A stretch of 64,000 nucleotides of DNA from Pontibacter mangrovi. GTDB taxonomy: Bacteria; Bacteroidota; Bacteroidia; Cytophagales; Hymenobacteraceae. Both the position numbers and the translations under genes were made by a program. Under the pieces are notes generated by a model. That model was not told the origin of the DNA. It was given only the letters and a program-made list of their open reading frames with translations, and did not search any database. Where the stretch lies: positions 1 to 64,000 of the forward strand of contig NZ_VFRQ01000005.1 in the NCBI RefSeq assembly GCF_006385705.1, read 5' to 3'. Positions 9,191 through 17,700 of the stretch are shown here, piece by piece; position 1 is the stretch's first letter; each line of letters opens with the position of its first letter.

Positions 9191-12100
9191 ATGCGTTTTA
9201 TCTCCAGATTCCTACCGCTGTTCATACTTGCCCTTTTGGCGGTTTCTGCCCTGCAGGCGCAGCCAAACGTAGACTCGTTCGGCAAAAGCCGGATACAGTA
9301 TAAGAACTTCGACTGGAAGCTCTACAGCACGCAGAACTTTAACGTGTACTTCTACCAGGGCGGCCAGGAGACAGCCACAAACGCGGCAGAATATGCGGAG
9401 CAGGAGCTGAAGCGCATCACCAGCCTGATCGGGTATTACCCGTACTCCAAAATCACGCTCATACTTTATAATTCCCCCACCGACCTGCTGCAAAGCAACA
9501 TTGGCCTGAACAACGACCAGTACCAGACCGGCGGCGAGACGCTTTTTATGAAGAGCAAGATCGAGCTGGCTTACGGGGGCACCCAGACAGAATTTAAGCA
9601 AGACCTGAACTACCAGCTCACAGAGCTGCTGATGAACGACATGATGTACGGCGGCAGCCTGAAGGAGGCGCTGCAGAGCAGCTATCTGCTGCGCCTGCCG
9701 GAGTGGTTCATCAGCGGCGTGTCGGCTTACACGGCAGAAGGGTGGAGCATAGAGATGGACAGCTTTATGCGCGATATGCTGCTGAAGCAGGACAAGCCCC
9801 GCCCGGAAAAGGTCTTCCTGAAAAGCCCGAAGCTGACCGGCCAGAGCGTCTGGAACTACATCGCCGAGCGCTACGGCTACACGGCTATCCAGAACATCCT
9901 AAACCTAACCCGCATCACACGCGATGTGGAGATCGGCATCACCAGCAGCCTGAACGTGCCTTACAAGCGCTTCCTGGAGGACTGGTACAACTATTACGTG
10001 CAGATAAACTCCAGCACGGAGAGCCCACTGGTGCAACTGCCCGCAGAGGCAAAGCTTTTTAAGCGCAACAAGGAGGGGTACTACTACGGAAAGCCGCAAC
10101 TGAGCCCGGATGGGGCGCTGCTGGCCTACGTGAAGAACGACAACGGCATCTTTAAAATTTTTGTGCAGGATGTGCGCAGCGGCAAAGATTGGGTAGTATG
10201 GCGCGCCGGCTACAAAAACCTGGACCAGCAGGTGGATTTCGACATGCCGGTGCTGGGGTGGCGCTCCAATGGCCAGCTCGGGCTTATCGAGTCGCGCAGA
10301 GGCAAGATGGTGCTGCGTCAGATAGAGGCCCGGAACCGCTATTCCTTCATCCCGTTCTATGAGAACCTGACAACCCCGGCGGCCACGCTAAACGAGTTTG
10401 AGCATGTAAACAGCATGAGCTACTCAGAAGACGGCCAAAGCCTGGTGCTGAGCGCTGTGCGGAAGGGCCAGACGGACCTGTTTGTGCTAAGTGCCAATGG
10501 CCGCCTGCAGCGGCAGCTCACCAACGATATTTTTGATGACATAGACCCGGTATACCTGCGCAACAACGGCGGCATCGCCTTTAGCTCTAACCGCTGGAGC
10601 GACACCACTGCACAGGCCGTGGCCCCCAGCTTCAGTAGCATTGTAAACAACTATGATATTTTTCTGCTGCGCCAGCAGGATGCTAACAGCGACATAGCGC
10701 AGCTGACCAGCTCTATTGCCAGCGAAATGCAGCCGCGCGCTACGGCCGATGGCAACCTGGTATACCTGGGCGAAGAAAGCGGCATCCGGAGTGTGTACAA
10801 GTATGATTTGAGCAGTGGCGTTAGCGCTCCGGTTACCAACTTTGTAGAAAACATAAAGCAATATGATTACGTGGCTTCGGCTAATGTGCTGGCGCTGGTT
10901 GCCAGCGATGAGGGCAATAGCTTTGTGTACCTGATGCCGAACTATACGCCCGTTGCCCTAACTGAACTGCCTCGTACCTCACGCCAGATCATCCTGGAAA
11001 CGCGCGCCCGTACTGCGGAGAACGCCGTTGCCAACCGCCGCAAACTGCTGGAAAAAGAGAAGAAAGTGCCAAGCGGGGTCCGGGAGGAAGGCGAGATAAA
11101 CATTGAGAACTACCAGTTTGACGAAGCGCAGCAGCAGGCCCAGCAGCAAAAAAGCAGTACAGCGCCTGTGCGCAGGAGCGGCGGCAACCCCAACATGGTG
11201 GGCCCCTTGGACTATGACCTGCGTTTTAGCGTGCAGGAGATCATCACTTCCGTAAATGCAGACCCGCTGATGGGCTTTGGTTTTGTAGCGGGTGTAGGAA
11301 TGGCCGATTTATTTGAAAATCACCGCATCAGCGGCACCGCCTTTATGCGCACCGACTTTGAGACCAAGAACTTTTTTGCCGAGTACATGAACCTGACGGG
11401 CAGGGTGGACCTGGGCTTACAGTTTGAGCGCGGCATGCTGCGCGGTAGCTGGCAGAATGCGCCCGGCTCTATTGTGCGGTTCTCTAAAAATGAGCTGTCG
11501 CCGGTGCTTAAGTACCCGTTCAGCCACAGCACTAGCCTGCACCTGAAGCCTAAATTCGTCAGCACCCGCTATACTAATATCATCGACTTTGCAGAGCCTG
11601 ATATCCTGGAAACCTTCTGGGGCGGCAACGCAGAGTTGGTGTATGATAACAGCGTGATAACGGGCGTGAACCAGCGCGAAGGCACCCGCTTTAAGCTGGG
11701 CGTGCTATCCCTGAAAGGATTTGAAGGTCCGGAGGGCAATTTCAATAAGTTCTACGCCGACTTCAGGCACTACCTAAAAATACACAAGCAGATCATACTG
11801 GCCACTCACCTGAGCTATGGCCGCTTCTTCGGAAACTCAGCTAAAAAATTCCTGATAGGCGGCATGGACAACTGGCTGCTGGCCGACGAGGATGAGGAGG
11901 CAGAGCTGAACGATGTGCCGGTAAACTCTCCGGCAGACCTTTTCTACCTGGAGTACATCACGCCGCTCCGGGGCTTTAACTTTAACGTGCGCAGCGGCAG
12001 TAACCATTTGCTGGCCAACGCAGAGCTGCGCATTCCCATCGTGCAGTACCTGTACAACGGGCCAATCTCCTCCGGCTTTTTCCGTAACCTGCAGCTAACA

Positions 12101-12379
12101 GCCTTTGCTGATGCCGGCTCTGCCTATAGCGGGGCAAACCCATTCTCCGGCGACAACTCCATTAACACCCGCATCACAGGCGGGCCAAGCGGGGAGTTTG
12201 GCGTCGATCCTTTTGATATTACTGTGATAAACTACCGAAACCCCTTCCTGGTAGGCTATGGCTTTGGCGCCCGTACCACCTTGCTGGGCGTGTACGGCAA
12301 ATTGGATGTAGCCTGGGGAGAGGCAGAGGATAACCGTGTCGGGCCTAAAATCTACGTTACCCTGGGCTACGATTTCTAA
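9191..12379 (+). CDS. TolB-like envelope protein with pseudo-protease head and outer membrane barrel
   Basis: 1062 residues with a signal peptide (cleavage near LQA-QP, residue 23). Residues about 35-190 resemble a gluzincin (peptidase MA-like) domain, but the HEXXH position reads YQLTE (141-145) and the usual P-x-W-x-x-E-G reads LPEWFISG (169-176), so the zinc ligands are gone. Residues about 290-620 form TolB/PD40-type beta-propeller repeats (LSPDGALLAYV, SYSEDGQSLVLS, IAFSSNRWSDT). A charged linker (about 620-675) leads into a C-terminal beta-barrel with an Omp85-like TPLRGFNF motif, ending VTLGYDF with a terminal aromatic. Relatives in Cytophagales are annotated as TolB-like translocation proteins; the real role is unknown. 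It begins 4 bases after the oxidoreductase. Confidence 0.8.
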   Translation: MRFISRFLPLFILALLAVSALQAQPNVDSFGKSRIQYKNFDWKLYSTQNFNVYFYQGGQETATNAAEYAEQELKRITSLIGYYPYSKITLILYNSPTDLLQSNIGLNNDQYQTGGETLFMKSKIELAYGGTQTEFKQDLNYQLTELLMNDMMYGGSLKEALQSSYLLRLPEWFISGVSAYTAEGWSIEMDSFMRDMLLKQDKPRPEKVFLKSPKLTGQSVWNYIAERYGYTAIQNILNLTRITRDVEIGITSSLNVPYKRFLEDWYNYYVQINSSTESPLVQLPAEAKLFKRNKEGYYYGKPQLSPDGALLAYVKNDNGIFKIFVQDVRSGKDWVVWRAGYKNLDQQVDFDMPVLGWRSNGQLGLIESRRGKMVLRQIEARNRYSFIPFYENLTTPAATLNEFEHVNSMSYSEDGQSLVLSAVRKGQTDLFVLSANGRLQRQLTNDIFDDIDPVYLRNNGGIAFSSNRWSDTTAQAVAPSFSSIVNNYDIFLLRQQDANSDIAQLTSSIASEMQPRATADGNLVYLGEESGIRSVYKYDLSSGVSAPVTNFVENIKQYDYVASANVLALVASDEGNSFVYLMPNYTPVALTELPRTSRQIILETRARTAENAVANRRKLLEKEKKVPSGVREEGEINIENYQFDEAQQQAQQQKSSTAPVRRSGGNPNMVGPLDYDLRFSVQEIITSVNADPLMGFGFVAGVGMADLFENHRISGTAFMRTDFETKNFFAEYMNLTGRVDLGLQFERGMLRGSWQNAPGSIVRFSKNELSPVLKYPFSHSTSLHLKPKFVSTRYTNIIDFAEPDILETFWGGNAELVYDNSVITGVNQREGTRFKLGVLSLKGFEGPEGNFNKFYADFRHYLKIHKQIILATHLSYGRFFGNSAKKFLIGGMDNWLLADEDEEAELNDVPVNSPADLFYLEYITPLRGFNFNVRSGSNHLLANAELRIPIVQYLYNGPISSGFFRNLQLTAFADAGSAYSGANPFSGDNSINTRITGGPSGEFGVDPFDITVINYRNPFLVGYGFGARTTLLGVYGKLDVAWGEAEDNRVGPKIYVTLGYDF

Positions 12380-12394
12380 AGCAAACCACACCAC

Positions 12395-13546
12395 ATGAAC
12401 CGCAAAGCCAAACGCTTTGGGCTGGGCACGCTGCTGTTGCTGGGGCTGTTGGCAGCCTGGCTGAACATGGCAGACAAGAACTATGTGTACAAGGCCCTGT
12501 ACTACAATTTTGCCGACATAGATGACAACGCCATATTTGAGCAGCGCCAGATAACTGCCCCTGCCGTTCCCCAGGAGTGGCCGCTGGCAAAAAAGTATAA
12601 CCTAGTGCAGTTGCCCCAGGAAATGGAAAAGCTGAACGAGGAACTGGAATCTGTCGCTTTTCTGGTAGTGAAGGACGACTCCATACTTTACGAGCAGTAC
12701 TGGGATGGCTACTCCGACGAGTCGCTGAGCAACTCTTTCTCGATGGCCAAAAGTATCGTGAGCATGCTGGTGGGCGTGGCGATAAAGGAAGGCAAGATCA
12801 GGAGCGTGGAGCAGCCGGTGGGCGACTTCCTGCCCCGCTTCCGGAAAGGCGATAAGGCAAAGATCAAGATAAAGCATTTGCTTTGGATGAGCTCCGGCCT
12901 GAACTGGGACGAGTCTTACGCCAACCCGCTCTCCATGACCACCGAGGCATACTATGGCTCTAACCTAAAAAAGATCATCAACCGGCTGGAGGCGGTAGCG
13001 GAGCCGGGGCGGCAGTGGACGTACAAGAGCGGCGACACGCAGGTACTGGCCTTTGTGCTGCAGAAAGCCACTGGCAAAAGCCTGAGCGAGTATGCCGAGG
13101 AAAAGCTTTGGAAGCCTTTGGGTGCCGCCCACGATGCCGAGTGGAGCGTAGATCGGCCCAAGGGCATAGAAAAAGCTTACTGCTGCTTCTTCTCCAACGC
13201 CCGCGACTTTGCGCGCCTGGGCAGGCTATACCTGCACAACGGCGTCTGGAACGGCGATACCATTGTGCCGCCCGCCTATGTGCAAGCCTCGCTCACACCC
13301 AACGGCCTTATCAACGCCGACGACGGTAAGAAAGTGGACTTCTACGGCTACCAATGGTGGCTCTTGCCCAACTACAAGGGCCAAGACATCTTTTACGCAC
13401 GCGGCATATTGGGGCAGTACATTGTGGTAATACCCGAGAAGAACGTGGTAATTGTGCGACTGGGCAAGCAGCGGGCCGAAAAGGTGGGGGTGCACCCCGG
13501 CGAGGTGATGGCCATGATTGATGCCGTGAATAAAATGACGGAGTAG
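12395..13546 (+). CDS. beta-lactamase-fold serine hydrolase
   Basis: 383 residues with an N-terminal membrane anchor or signal (LGTLLLLGLLAAWLNM). The class C beta-lactamase/NylB-like active site is present: nucleophile Ser116 and Lys119 in FSMAKS, and Tyr210 in the YKS motif replacing YxN. Further family markers are HLLWMSSGLNWDE and the late GYQWWLLPNY. Members include esterases, D-aminopeptidases and 6-aminohexanoate-dimer hydrolase; the substrate cannot be told from sequence. It follows the barrel chimera by 15 bases and ends the plus-strand operon before a convergent terminator at 13592-13630. The anchored, outward-facing catalytic domain implies periplasmic action. Confidence 0.85.
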   Translation: MNRKAKRFGLGTLLLLGLLAAWLNMADKNYVYKALYYNFADIDDNAIFEQRQITAPAVPQEWPLAKKYNLVQLPQEMEKLNEELESVAFLVVKDDSILYEQYWDGYSDESLSNSFSMAKSIVSMLVGVAIKEGKIRSVEQPVGDFLPRFRKGDKAKIKIKHLLWMSSGLNWDESYANPLSMTTEAYYGSNLKKIINRLEAVAEPGRQWTYKSGDTQVLAFVLQKATGKSLSEYAEEKLWKPLGAAHDAEWSVDRPKGIEKAYCCFFSNARDFARLGRLYLHNGVWNGDTIVPPAYVQASLTPNGLINADDGKKVDFYGYQWWLLPNYKGQDIFYARGILGQYIVVIPEKNVVIVRLGKQRAEKVGVHPGEVMAMIDAVNKMTE

Positions 13547-13591
13547 CAAACACAAGTATAAAGTGCCTGCCCATCAGGCCGTAAAAGCAAG

Positions 13592-13630
13592 ATCCCCGCT
13601 GCTATTCATACTTAGAACAGCGGTGGGGAT
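13592..13630. terminator. convergent terminator hairpin with heptamer
   Basis: Imperfect stem ATCCCCGCTG (13592-13601) against CAGCGGTGGGGAT (13618-13630), followed at once by TATACTTTGG, one copy of the window-wide heptamer. It separates the convergent serine hydrolase and SulP genes. Confidence 0.6.
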
Positions 13631-13652
13631 TATACTTTGGAGCCGGCTATAC

Positions 13653-15194
13653 TTACGCCAACTTGTCGGTAACCACGGCGTAGTGCGGGTCTTCCAGGAT
13701 GTTGACTTCTATTACCTGCTCGGCATTTTTCAGCAGCCTTCTGCAGTCGGGGCTCAGGTGTTTTAGGTGCAGGGTTTTGCCCGCCGCCTGGTAGCGCTCG
13801 GTTAGTTTATTTAGTGCGTCAATCCCCGACATATCAGCCACCCGGCTTTCCCGGAAGTCTATGATCACCTCATTCGGGTCGTTTTGTACATCAAACTTTT
13901 CTGAGAAAGCTGCCACTGACCCAAAGAACAAAGGCCCGTAAATCTCATAGTGCTTAACACCGGCGGCATCCACATATTTTCTGGCCCTGATGCGTTTGGC
14001 GCTCTCCCAGGCAAACACCAGCGCTGAAATGATGACGCCAACCAGCACAGCCAGGGCCAGGTTGTGCAGCCAAATAGTAATAACAGCCACGAGGATACCT
14101 ACAAACACATCCTGATTCGGCATTTTATTGATGATCCTGAAACTGATCCACTCAAACGTGCCGATAGCTACCATCACCATAACTCCCACCAGGGCTGCCA
14201 TAGGCACCAGCTCAATAACAGGCGCCCCAACAAGTATGATCGTAAGTATGGCCAGTGCGGCAACAATACCCGCCAGGCGTGCTCTTGCCCCGGCAGAAAG
14301 GTTAACCAGCGTTTGGGCAATCATGGCGCAGCCGCCCATGCCAAAGAAAAAGCCATTGAGTAGGTTTGCACTTCCCTGGGCTATACTTTCGCGGTTGCCG
14401 TTGCCACGGGTGCCGGTTATCTCATCCACCAGGTTCAGGGTCAGCAGGCTCTCTGTCAGGCCCACGCCGGCCATAATAAGGGCGTACGGGAAGATAATTT
14501 GCAGCATCTCCAGCGTTAGCGGCACTTCCGGTATATGAAACGGCGGTAGGCTACCGCTCACGGCGGCAATATCTTTCACCAGCTTTGTGTCGATGCCGAA
14601 ACCGAGCACAACGCCGAACACCACAATAATGGCCACCAGCGACGGCGGAACAGCCTTGGTAAGGCGCGGCAGCAGCACGATGATAGCGATCGTCAGCGCC
14701 ACGAGACCAGCCATGATGTATAAAGGCGTGCCCGACAGCCAGGTAACTTCACCGTTTTGTATAGTCTTGAACTGCTCCACCTGCGACATGAAAATAATGA
14801 CTGCCAGGCCGTTTACAAAGCCATACATTACCGGCTGCGGCACCAAACGGATAAACTTGCCGAGCTTAAACACACCAACCAGCATCTGCAGCGTGCCTGC
14901 CAGGGCTACCGCTGCAAACACATACTCCAGCCCATGCGCCTGCATCAGGGCGATCAGCACTACGGCTGTGGCGCCGGCACCACCCGATATCATACCTGGC
15001 CTGCCGCCAAGCACTGCTGTAACCAAGCCCATGATAAAGGCGGCGTACAAACCAACCAGCGGCGGAAACCCGGCAAGTATGGCAAAAGAAAGGGACTCGG
15101 GTATCATGGTCATGGCAACGGTAAGCCCTGCCAAAACCTCTATTTTATAGTCGATCTTCTGGCTGAAGTCGAATAAACGTAAGAAAGGTTTCAT
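13653..15194 (-). CDS. SulP-family anion transporter with STAS domain
   Basis: 513 residues. Residues about 15-390 form the multi-span SLC26/SulP membrane domain, starting with the typical GLTVAMTMIPESLSFAILAG and LVGLYAAFIMGL and with the conserved GGRPGMISGG. A cytoplasmic STAS domain occupies about 410-513 (VIIDFRESRVADMSGIDAL). Such proteins carry sulfate, bicarbonate or other inorganic anions with sodium or protons; the ion cannot be assigned here and no carbonic anhydrase or sulfate gene lies next to it. The gene is apparently transcribed alone, with a terminator-like hairpin just beyond its end and a 354-base gap upstream. Confidence 0.9.
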   Translation of the reverse strand: MKPFLRLFDFSQKIDYKIEVLAGLTVAMTMIPESLSFAILAGFPPLVGLYAAFIMGLVTAVLGGRPGMISGGAGATAVVLIALMQAHGLEYVFAAVALAGTLQMLVGVFKLGKFIRLVPQPVMYGFVNGLAVIIFMSQVEQFKTIQNGEVTWLSGTPLYIMAGLVALTIAIIVLLPRLTKAVPPSLVAIIVVFGVVLGFGIDTKLVKDIAAVSGSLPPFHIPEVPLTLEMLQIIFPYALIMAGVGLTESLLTLNLVDEITGTRGNGNRESIAQGSANLLNGFFFGMGGCAMIAQTLVNLSAGARARLAGIVAALAILTIILVGAPVIELVPMAALVGVMVMVAIGTFEWISFRIINKMPNQDVFVGILVAVITIWLHNLALAVLVGVIISALVFAWESAKRIRARKYVDAAGVKHYEIYGPLFFGSVAAFSEKFDVQNDPNEVIIDFRESRVADMSGIDALNKLTERYQAAGKTLHLKHLSPDCRRLLKNAEQVIEVNILEDPHYAVVTDKLA

Positions 15195-15548
15195 CTTGAG
15201 AATGAAAGGATTAGCGAAAAAAGAAAATAGGGTACTGCAGCACCGGGAGCCTTGCGCCGGAAGTTGACAAAGCGCAGGAGGTGCTGTTTAGATTTGCCCT
15301 AGAAGTTGGGCTATATCACAAAGAACTCAGGGTGGAGTAAGCTTGAAAAGTGGAGACGGTTTTCTCATAATGCCTGCAAAAGTATGGCTTTTACCTTAAA
15401 ATGCAGCTGTGGAGAGTGATAAAATGCAAATCCGGCTTATGCTTGCAGATAAGAGTATAGGAGCCTTAGTTCCTGGTGGTGTGCTTCAGATGTTGTTGTG
15501 GTGTATAAAGCTCCTGTTAATTTAGGTTTCAGTTACTTTTTCAGGCTT
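15195..15548. other. intergenic region, nothing recognised
   Basis: 354 bases between SulP and a small membrane-protein gene. It must hold the SulP promoter, though no convincing TTTG/TAnnTTTG pair stands out. One AAGTATG variant of the heptamer occurs near 15380. I see no RNA gene or coding frame. Confidence 0.5.
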
Positions 15549-15788
15549 CTAAAATACATATAAATACCAATGAAAGTCAGGGAAAAACAGCTCAAAGACA
15601 GCAATAAGTATGAAAGCCATCAAGAAAAGAATCGCAAAGCCGATGGTAGCGTTTAGGTTCTTGTCATCATTTAAAATTTGTTTAAAGCTTTTTGATTTGT
15701 CGCCAGCAACATATCTTATATAAGCACCTGGATAGTTAAAGAACCTCACGAAGAACACAATCAGCAGCAACTTGATGACTACCCACAT
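15549..15788 (-). CDS. small hypothetical membrane protein
   Basis: 79 residues with two strongly hydrophobic spans, WVVIKLLLIVFFVRFF near the N-terminus and IGFAILFLMAFILIAVFELF near the C-terminus, joined by a basic-then-polar loop (DKSKSFKQILNDDKN). I do not recognise a family. Reality is supported by the membrane-protein pattern, the isolated position with no overlapping gene and its own ATG. Function unknown; it may be a lineage-specific inner membrane protein. Confidence 0.6.
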   Translation of the reverse strand: MWVVIKLLLIVFFVRFFNYPGAYIRYVAGDKSKSFKQILNDDKNLNATIGFAILFLMAFILIAVFELFFPDFHWYLYVF

Positions 15789-15860
15789 GCTTGCGACTTT
15801 TTTGATCTTGTATATTTAAAGCTGTACATAAAATAGGGACAGCAGTAGAAGTATAAAAGC

Positions 15861-15897
15861 AAAAGCCCCGGCTACGATGAAGTTCGCCAGGGCTTTT
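15861..15897 (-). terminator. purQ terminator
   Basis: Arms AAAAGCCC (15861-15868) and GGGCTTTT (15890-15897), 20 bases beyond the purQ stop, with an A/T-rich exit on the minus strand that includes a heptamer copy (GAAGTATAAAA). Confidence 0.75.
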
Positions 15898-15917
15898 GGA
15901 GTATAGTATATACTGTA

Positions 15918-16610
15918 TTACGCGTTCACCAAATCCAGGATAGACTCAAAGATGGCGCGGCCATCGGTGTTGCCCAGTTCCGGGTCCACGGCGCGCTCCG
16001 GGTGCGGCATCATGCCGAACACGTTTTTCTGCGCATTGGCTACGCCGGCAATGTTAAGCAGGCTGCCGTTGATGTTGTAGATGTCGTGGGTATCGGCAAT
16101 GTTGCTGCTGTACTTGAACATGATCTGGTCGTTATCCTCGAGCTTGCGCAGCGTGTCCTTGTCGGCATGGTAGCGGCCCTCGCCGTGTGCCACCGGTATT
16201 TTATAGGCCTTGTTCTGGTCCAGGTGGCGCGTAGGCAGCAGAGTGGTAGAAACCGGCTTAATGTACACGTTGTCGCAAATAAACTTCTGGTTGGCGTTGC
16301 GCAGCAGGGCGCCCGGCAGCAGGCCGGCCTCCGTCAGTATCTGGAAACCGTTGCAGATGCCCATCACGTAGCCGCCTTTGTTGGCGTGCTGCACCACCTC
16401 CTGCATTATAGGAGAGAAGCGCGCAATGGCTCCGGAGCGCAGGTAATCGCCGTAAGAGAAGCCGCCTGGCAGCAGTATAAAATCACATCCTTGCAAATCG
16501 TGGTCTTTGTGCCACAGCTTTACGCATTCTTGCCCCATGCCAAGGCTTATGGCATCTACAAGATCTTGGTCGCAGTTGGACCCCGGGAAAACGACTACAC
16601 CAAATTTCAT
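15918..16610 (-). CDS. purQ: phosphoribosylformylglycinamidine synthase subunit PurQ
   Basis: 230-residue class I glutamine amidotransferase, the glutaminase subunit of FGAM synthase. It releases ammonia for the conversion of FGAR to FGAM with PurL and PurS. The triad is visible: Cys86 in MGICNGFQ, His203 and Glu205 in MPHPER; the early PGGFSYGDYLRSG block is characteristic of PurQ. Length is normal. purS is 9 kb away on the same strand. A TAACTTTG element ends 4 bases before the ATG on the minus strand, suggesting a very short or absent leader if it is the true promoter. A terminator follows at 15861-15897. Confidence 0.95.
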   Translation of the reverse strand: MKFGVVVFPGSNCDQDLVDAISLGMGQECVKLWHKDHDLQGCDFILLPGGFSYGDYLRSGAIARFSPIMQEVVQHANKGGYVMGICNGFQILTEAGLLPGALLRNANQKFICDNVYIKPVSTTLLPTRHLDQNKAYKIPVAHGEGRYHADKDTLRKLEDNDQIMFKYSSNIADTHDIYNINGSLLNIAGVANAQKNVFGMMPHPERAVDPELGNTDGRAIFESILDLVNA

Positions 16611-16614
16611 GGAT

Positions 16615-16622
16615 CAAAGTTA
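16615..16622 (-). promoter_or_regulatory. candidate -7 element for purQ
   Basis: TAACTTTG on the minus strand matches the Bacteroidota TAnnTTTG element. A TTG 17 bases upstream could be a weak -33 element. The purQ ATG starts 4 bases after it, which would make the transcript nearly leaderless; that closeness lowers confidence. Confidence 0.35.
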
Positions 16623-16742
16623 AGTAATTTATACTTGCGCAACACACATAAAGCGCGGCTTTTACGCAGCTTTAGAGGCTGTGGCTGTACAAATTTGGAT
16701 ATTTATAACTAATTTGCCAAAGTATCATTTTGTAAAGAGCTT

Positions 16743-17624
16743 ATGTTGCAGTCTATGACAGGCTTTGGCAGTGCCCGCCTCGATGCCGACCAGTATTGTA
16801 TCTCTGTTGAGATCCGATCGCTTAACTCCAAAAGTATGGATTTGAGCGTGCGTACTCCTAAATTCTTGTCTGATAAAGAGTATGAGATCCGGAACATGGT
16901 GCAGAAGGCGCTGGTGCGTGGAAAGGTGAGCGTAACGGTGGAGTACACCAAAAACAAGTCACAGAGGGCCCGCAACACCGTAAACAAAGAGCTGCTGAAG
17001 TCCTACTACAAGGAGCTGAGCGAAGTGGCCGACCAGGTAAGCGCCGACAAAAGCGAGCTGTTCCGCCTGGCCCTGCACATGCCCGAGGTGCTGCAGCAGG
17101 ACGAGCCGGACGAGGAGGAGAACGATGCCGATTGGGAGCAGGTGCAGCCCTTGCTGCAGCAGGCGCTGCAGAGCATCAACACCTTCCGGGCCGACGAGGG
17201 CAAAGCGCTTACCACCGAAATCATGTCGTACATAGACCGCATCCGGATTCTGCTGGCCGAGGTAGAAAAGCACGACCCGGTGCGCATGGAGCACATCCGT
17301 ACCCGCATCCGCGGCCACATTGCAGAGCTTTCCACCTCCGAGCACTTCGACCAAAACCGCTTTGAGCAGGAGATGATCTACTACATGGAGAAGCTCGACA
17401 TTGCCGAGGAGAAGGTGCGCCTGGTAAACCACCTGCACTATTTCACCGAAACCGTTTACCTGCCGGAGCCAACAGGCAAAAAGCTGGGCTTTATCTCGCA
17501 GGAGATCGGGCGGGAGATAAACACCATCGGCTCCAAAGCCAACGACGCTACCATACAGCACTATGTAGTGGAGATGAAGGAGGAGCTGGAGAAGATTAAA
17601 GAACAGGTAAACAACATCCTGTAA
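16743..17624 (+). CDS. yicC: YicC/YloC family endoribonuclease
   Basis: 293 residues, the normal YicC length. The N-terminal YicC domain opens MLQSMTGFGSARL with VEIRSLNSKSMDL, and the C-terminal DUF1732 region carries FDQNRFEQEMIYYMEKLDIAEE and ends GSKANDATIQHYVVEMKEELEKIKEQ split over two helices. E. coli YicC has RNase activity on some small RNAs, and the family is linked with stationary-phase survival. The gene is divergent from purQ with 132 bases between the starts. A perfect long hairpin at 17644-17700 ends it. Confidence 0.9.
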   Translation: MLQSMTGFGSARLDADQYCISVEIRSLNSKSMDLSVRTPKFLSDKEYEIRNMVQKALVRGKVSVTVEYTKNKSQRARNTVNKELLKSYYKELSEVADQVSADKSELFRLALHMPEVLQQDEPDEEENDADWEQVQPLLQQALQSINTFRADEGKALTTEIMSYIDRIRILLAEVEKHDPVRMEHIRTRIRGHIAELSTSEHFDQNRFEQEMIYYMEKLDIAEEKVRLVNHLHYFTETVYLPEPTGKKLGFISQEIGREINTIGSKANDATIQHYVVEMKEELEKIKEQVNNIL

Positions 17625-17643
17625 GTATAAAATTCTACATTCG

Positions 17644-17700
17644 AAGTATAAAAGGCTGGGCCGCTGCAAACTAACTGCAGCGGCCCAGCCTTTTATACTT
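17644..17700. terminator. 25-bp perfect inverted repeat, bidirectional terminator capped by heptamers
   Basis: Left arm 17644-17668 and right arm 17676-17700 are perfect complements over 25 bases with a 7-base loop (AACTAAC). The GC core is GGCTGGGCCGCTGCA; the outer ends are AAGTATAAAA and TTTTATACTT, so each arm begins with a copy of the dispersed heptamer. It serves both the plus-strand yicC and the minus-strand M28 gene, whose stop codon overlaps its last base. Confidence 0.9.
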
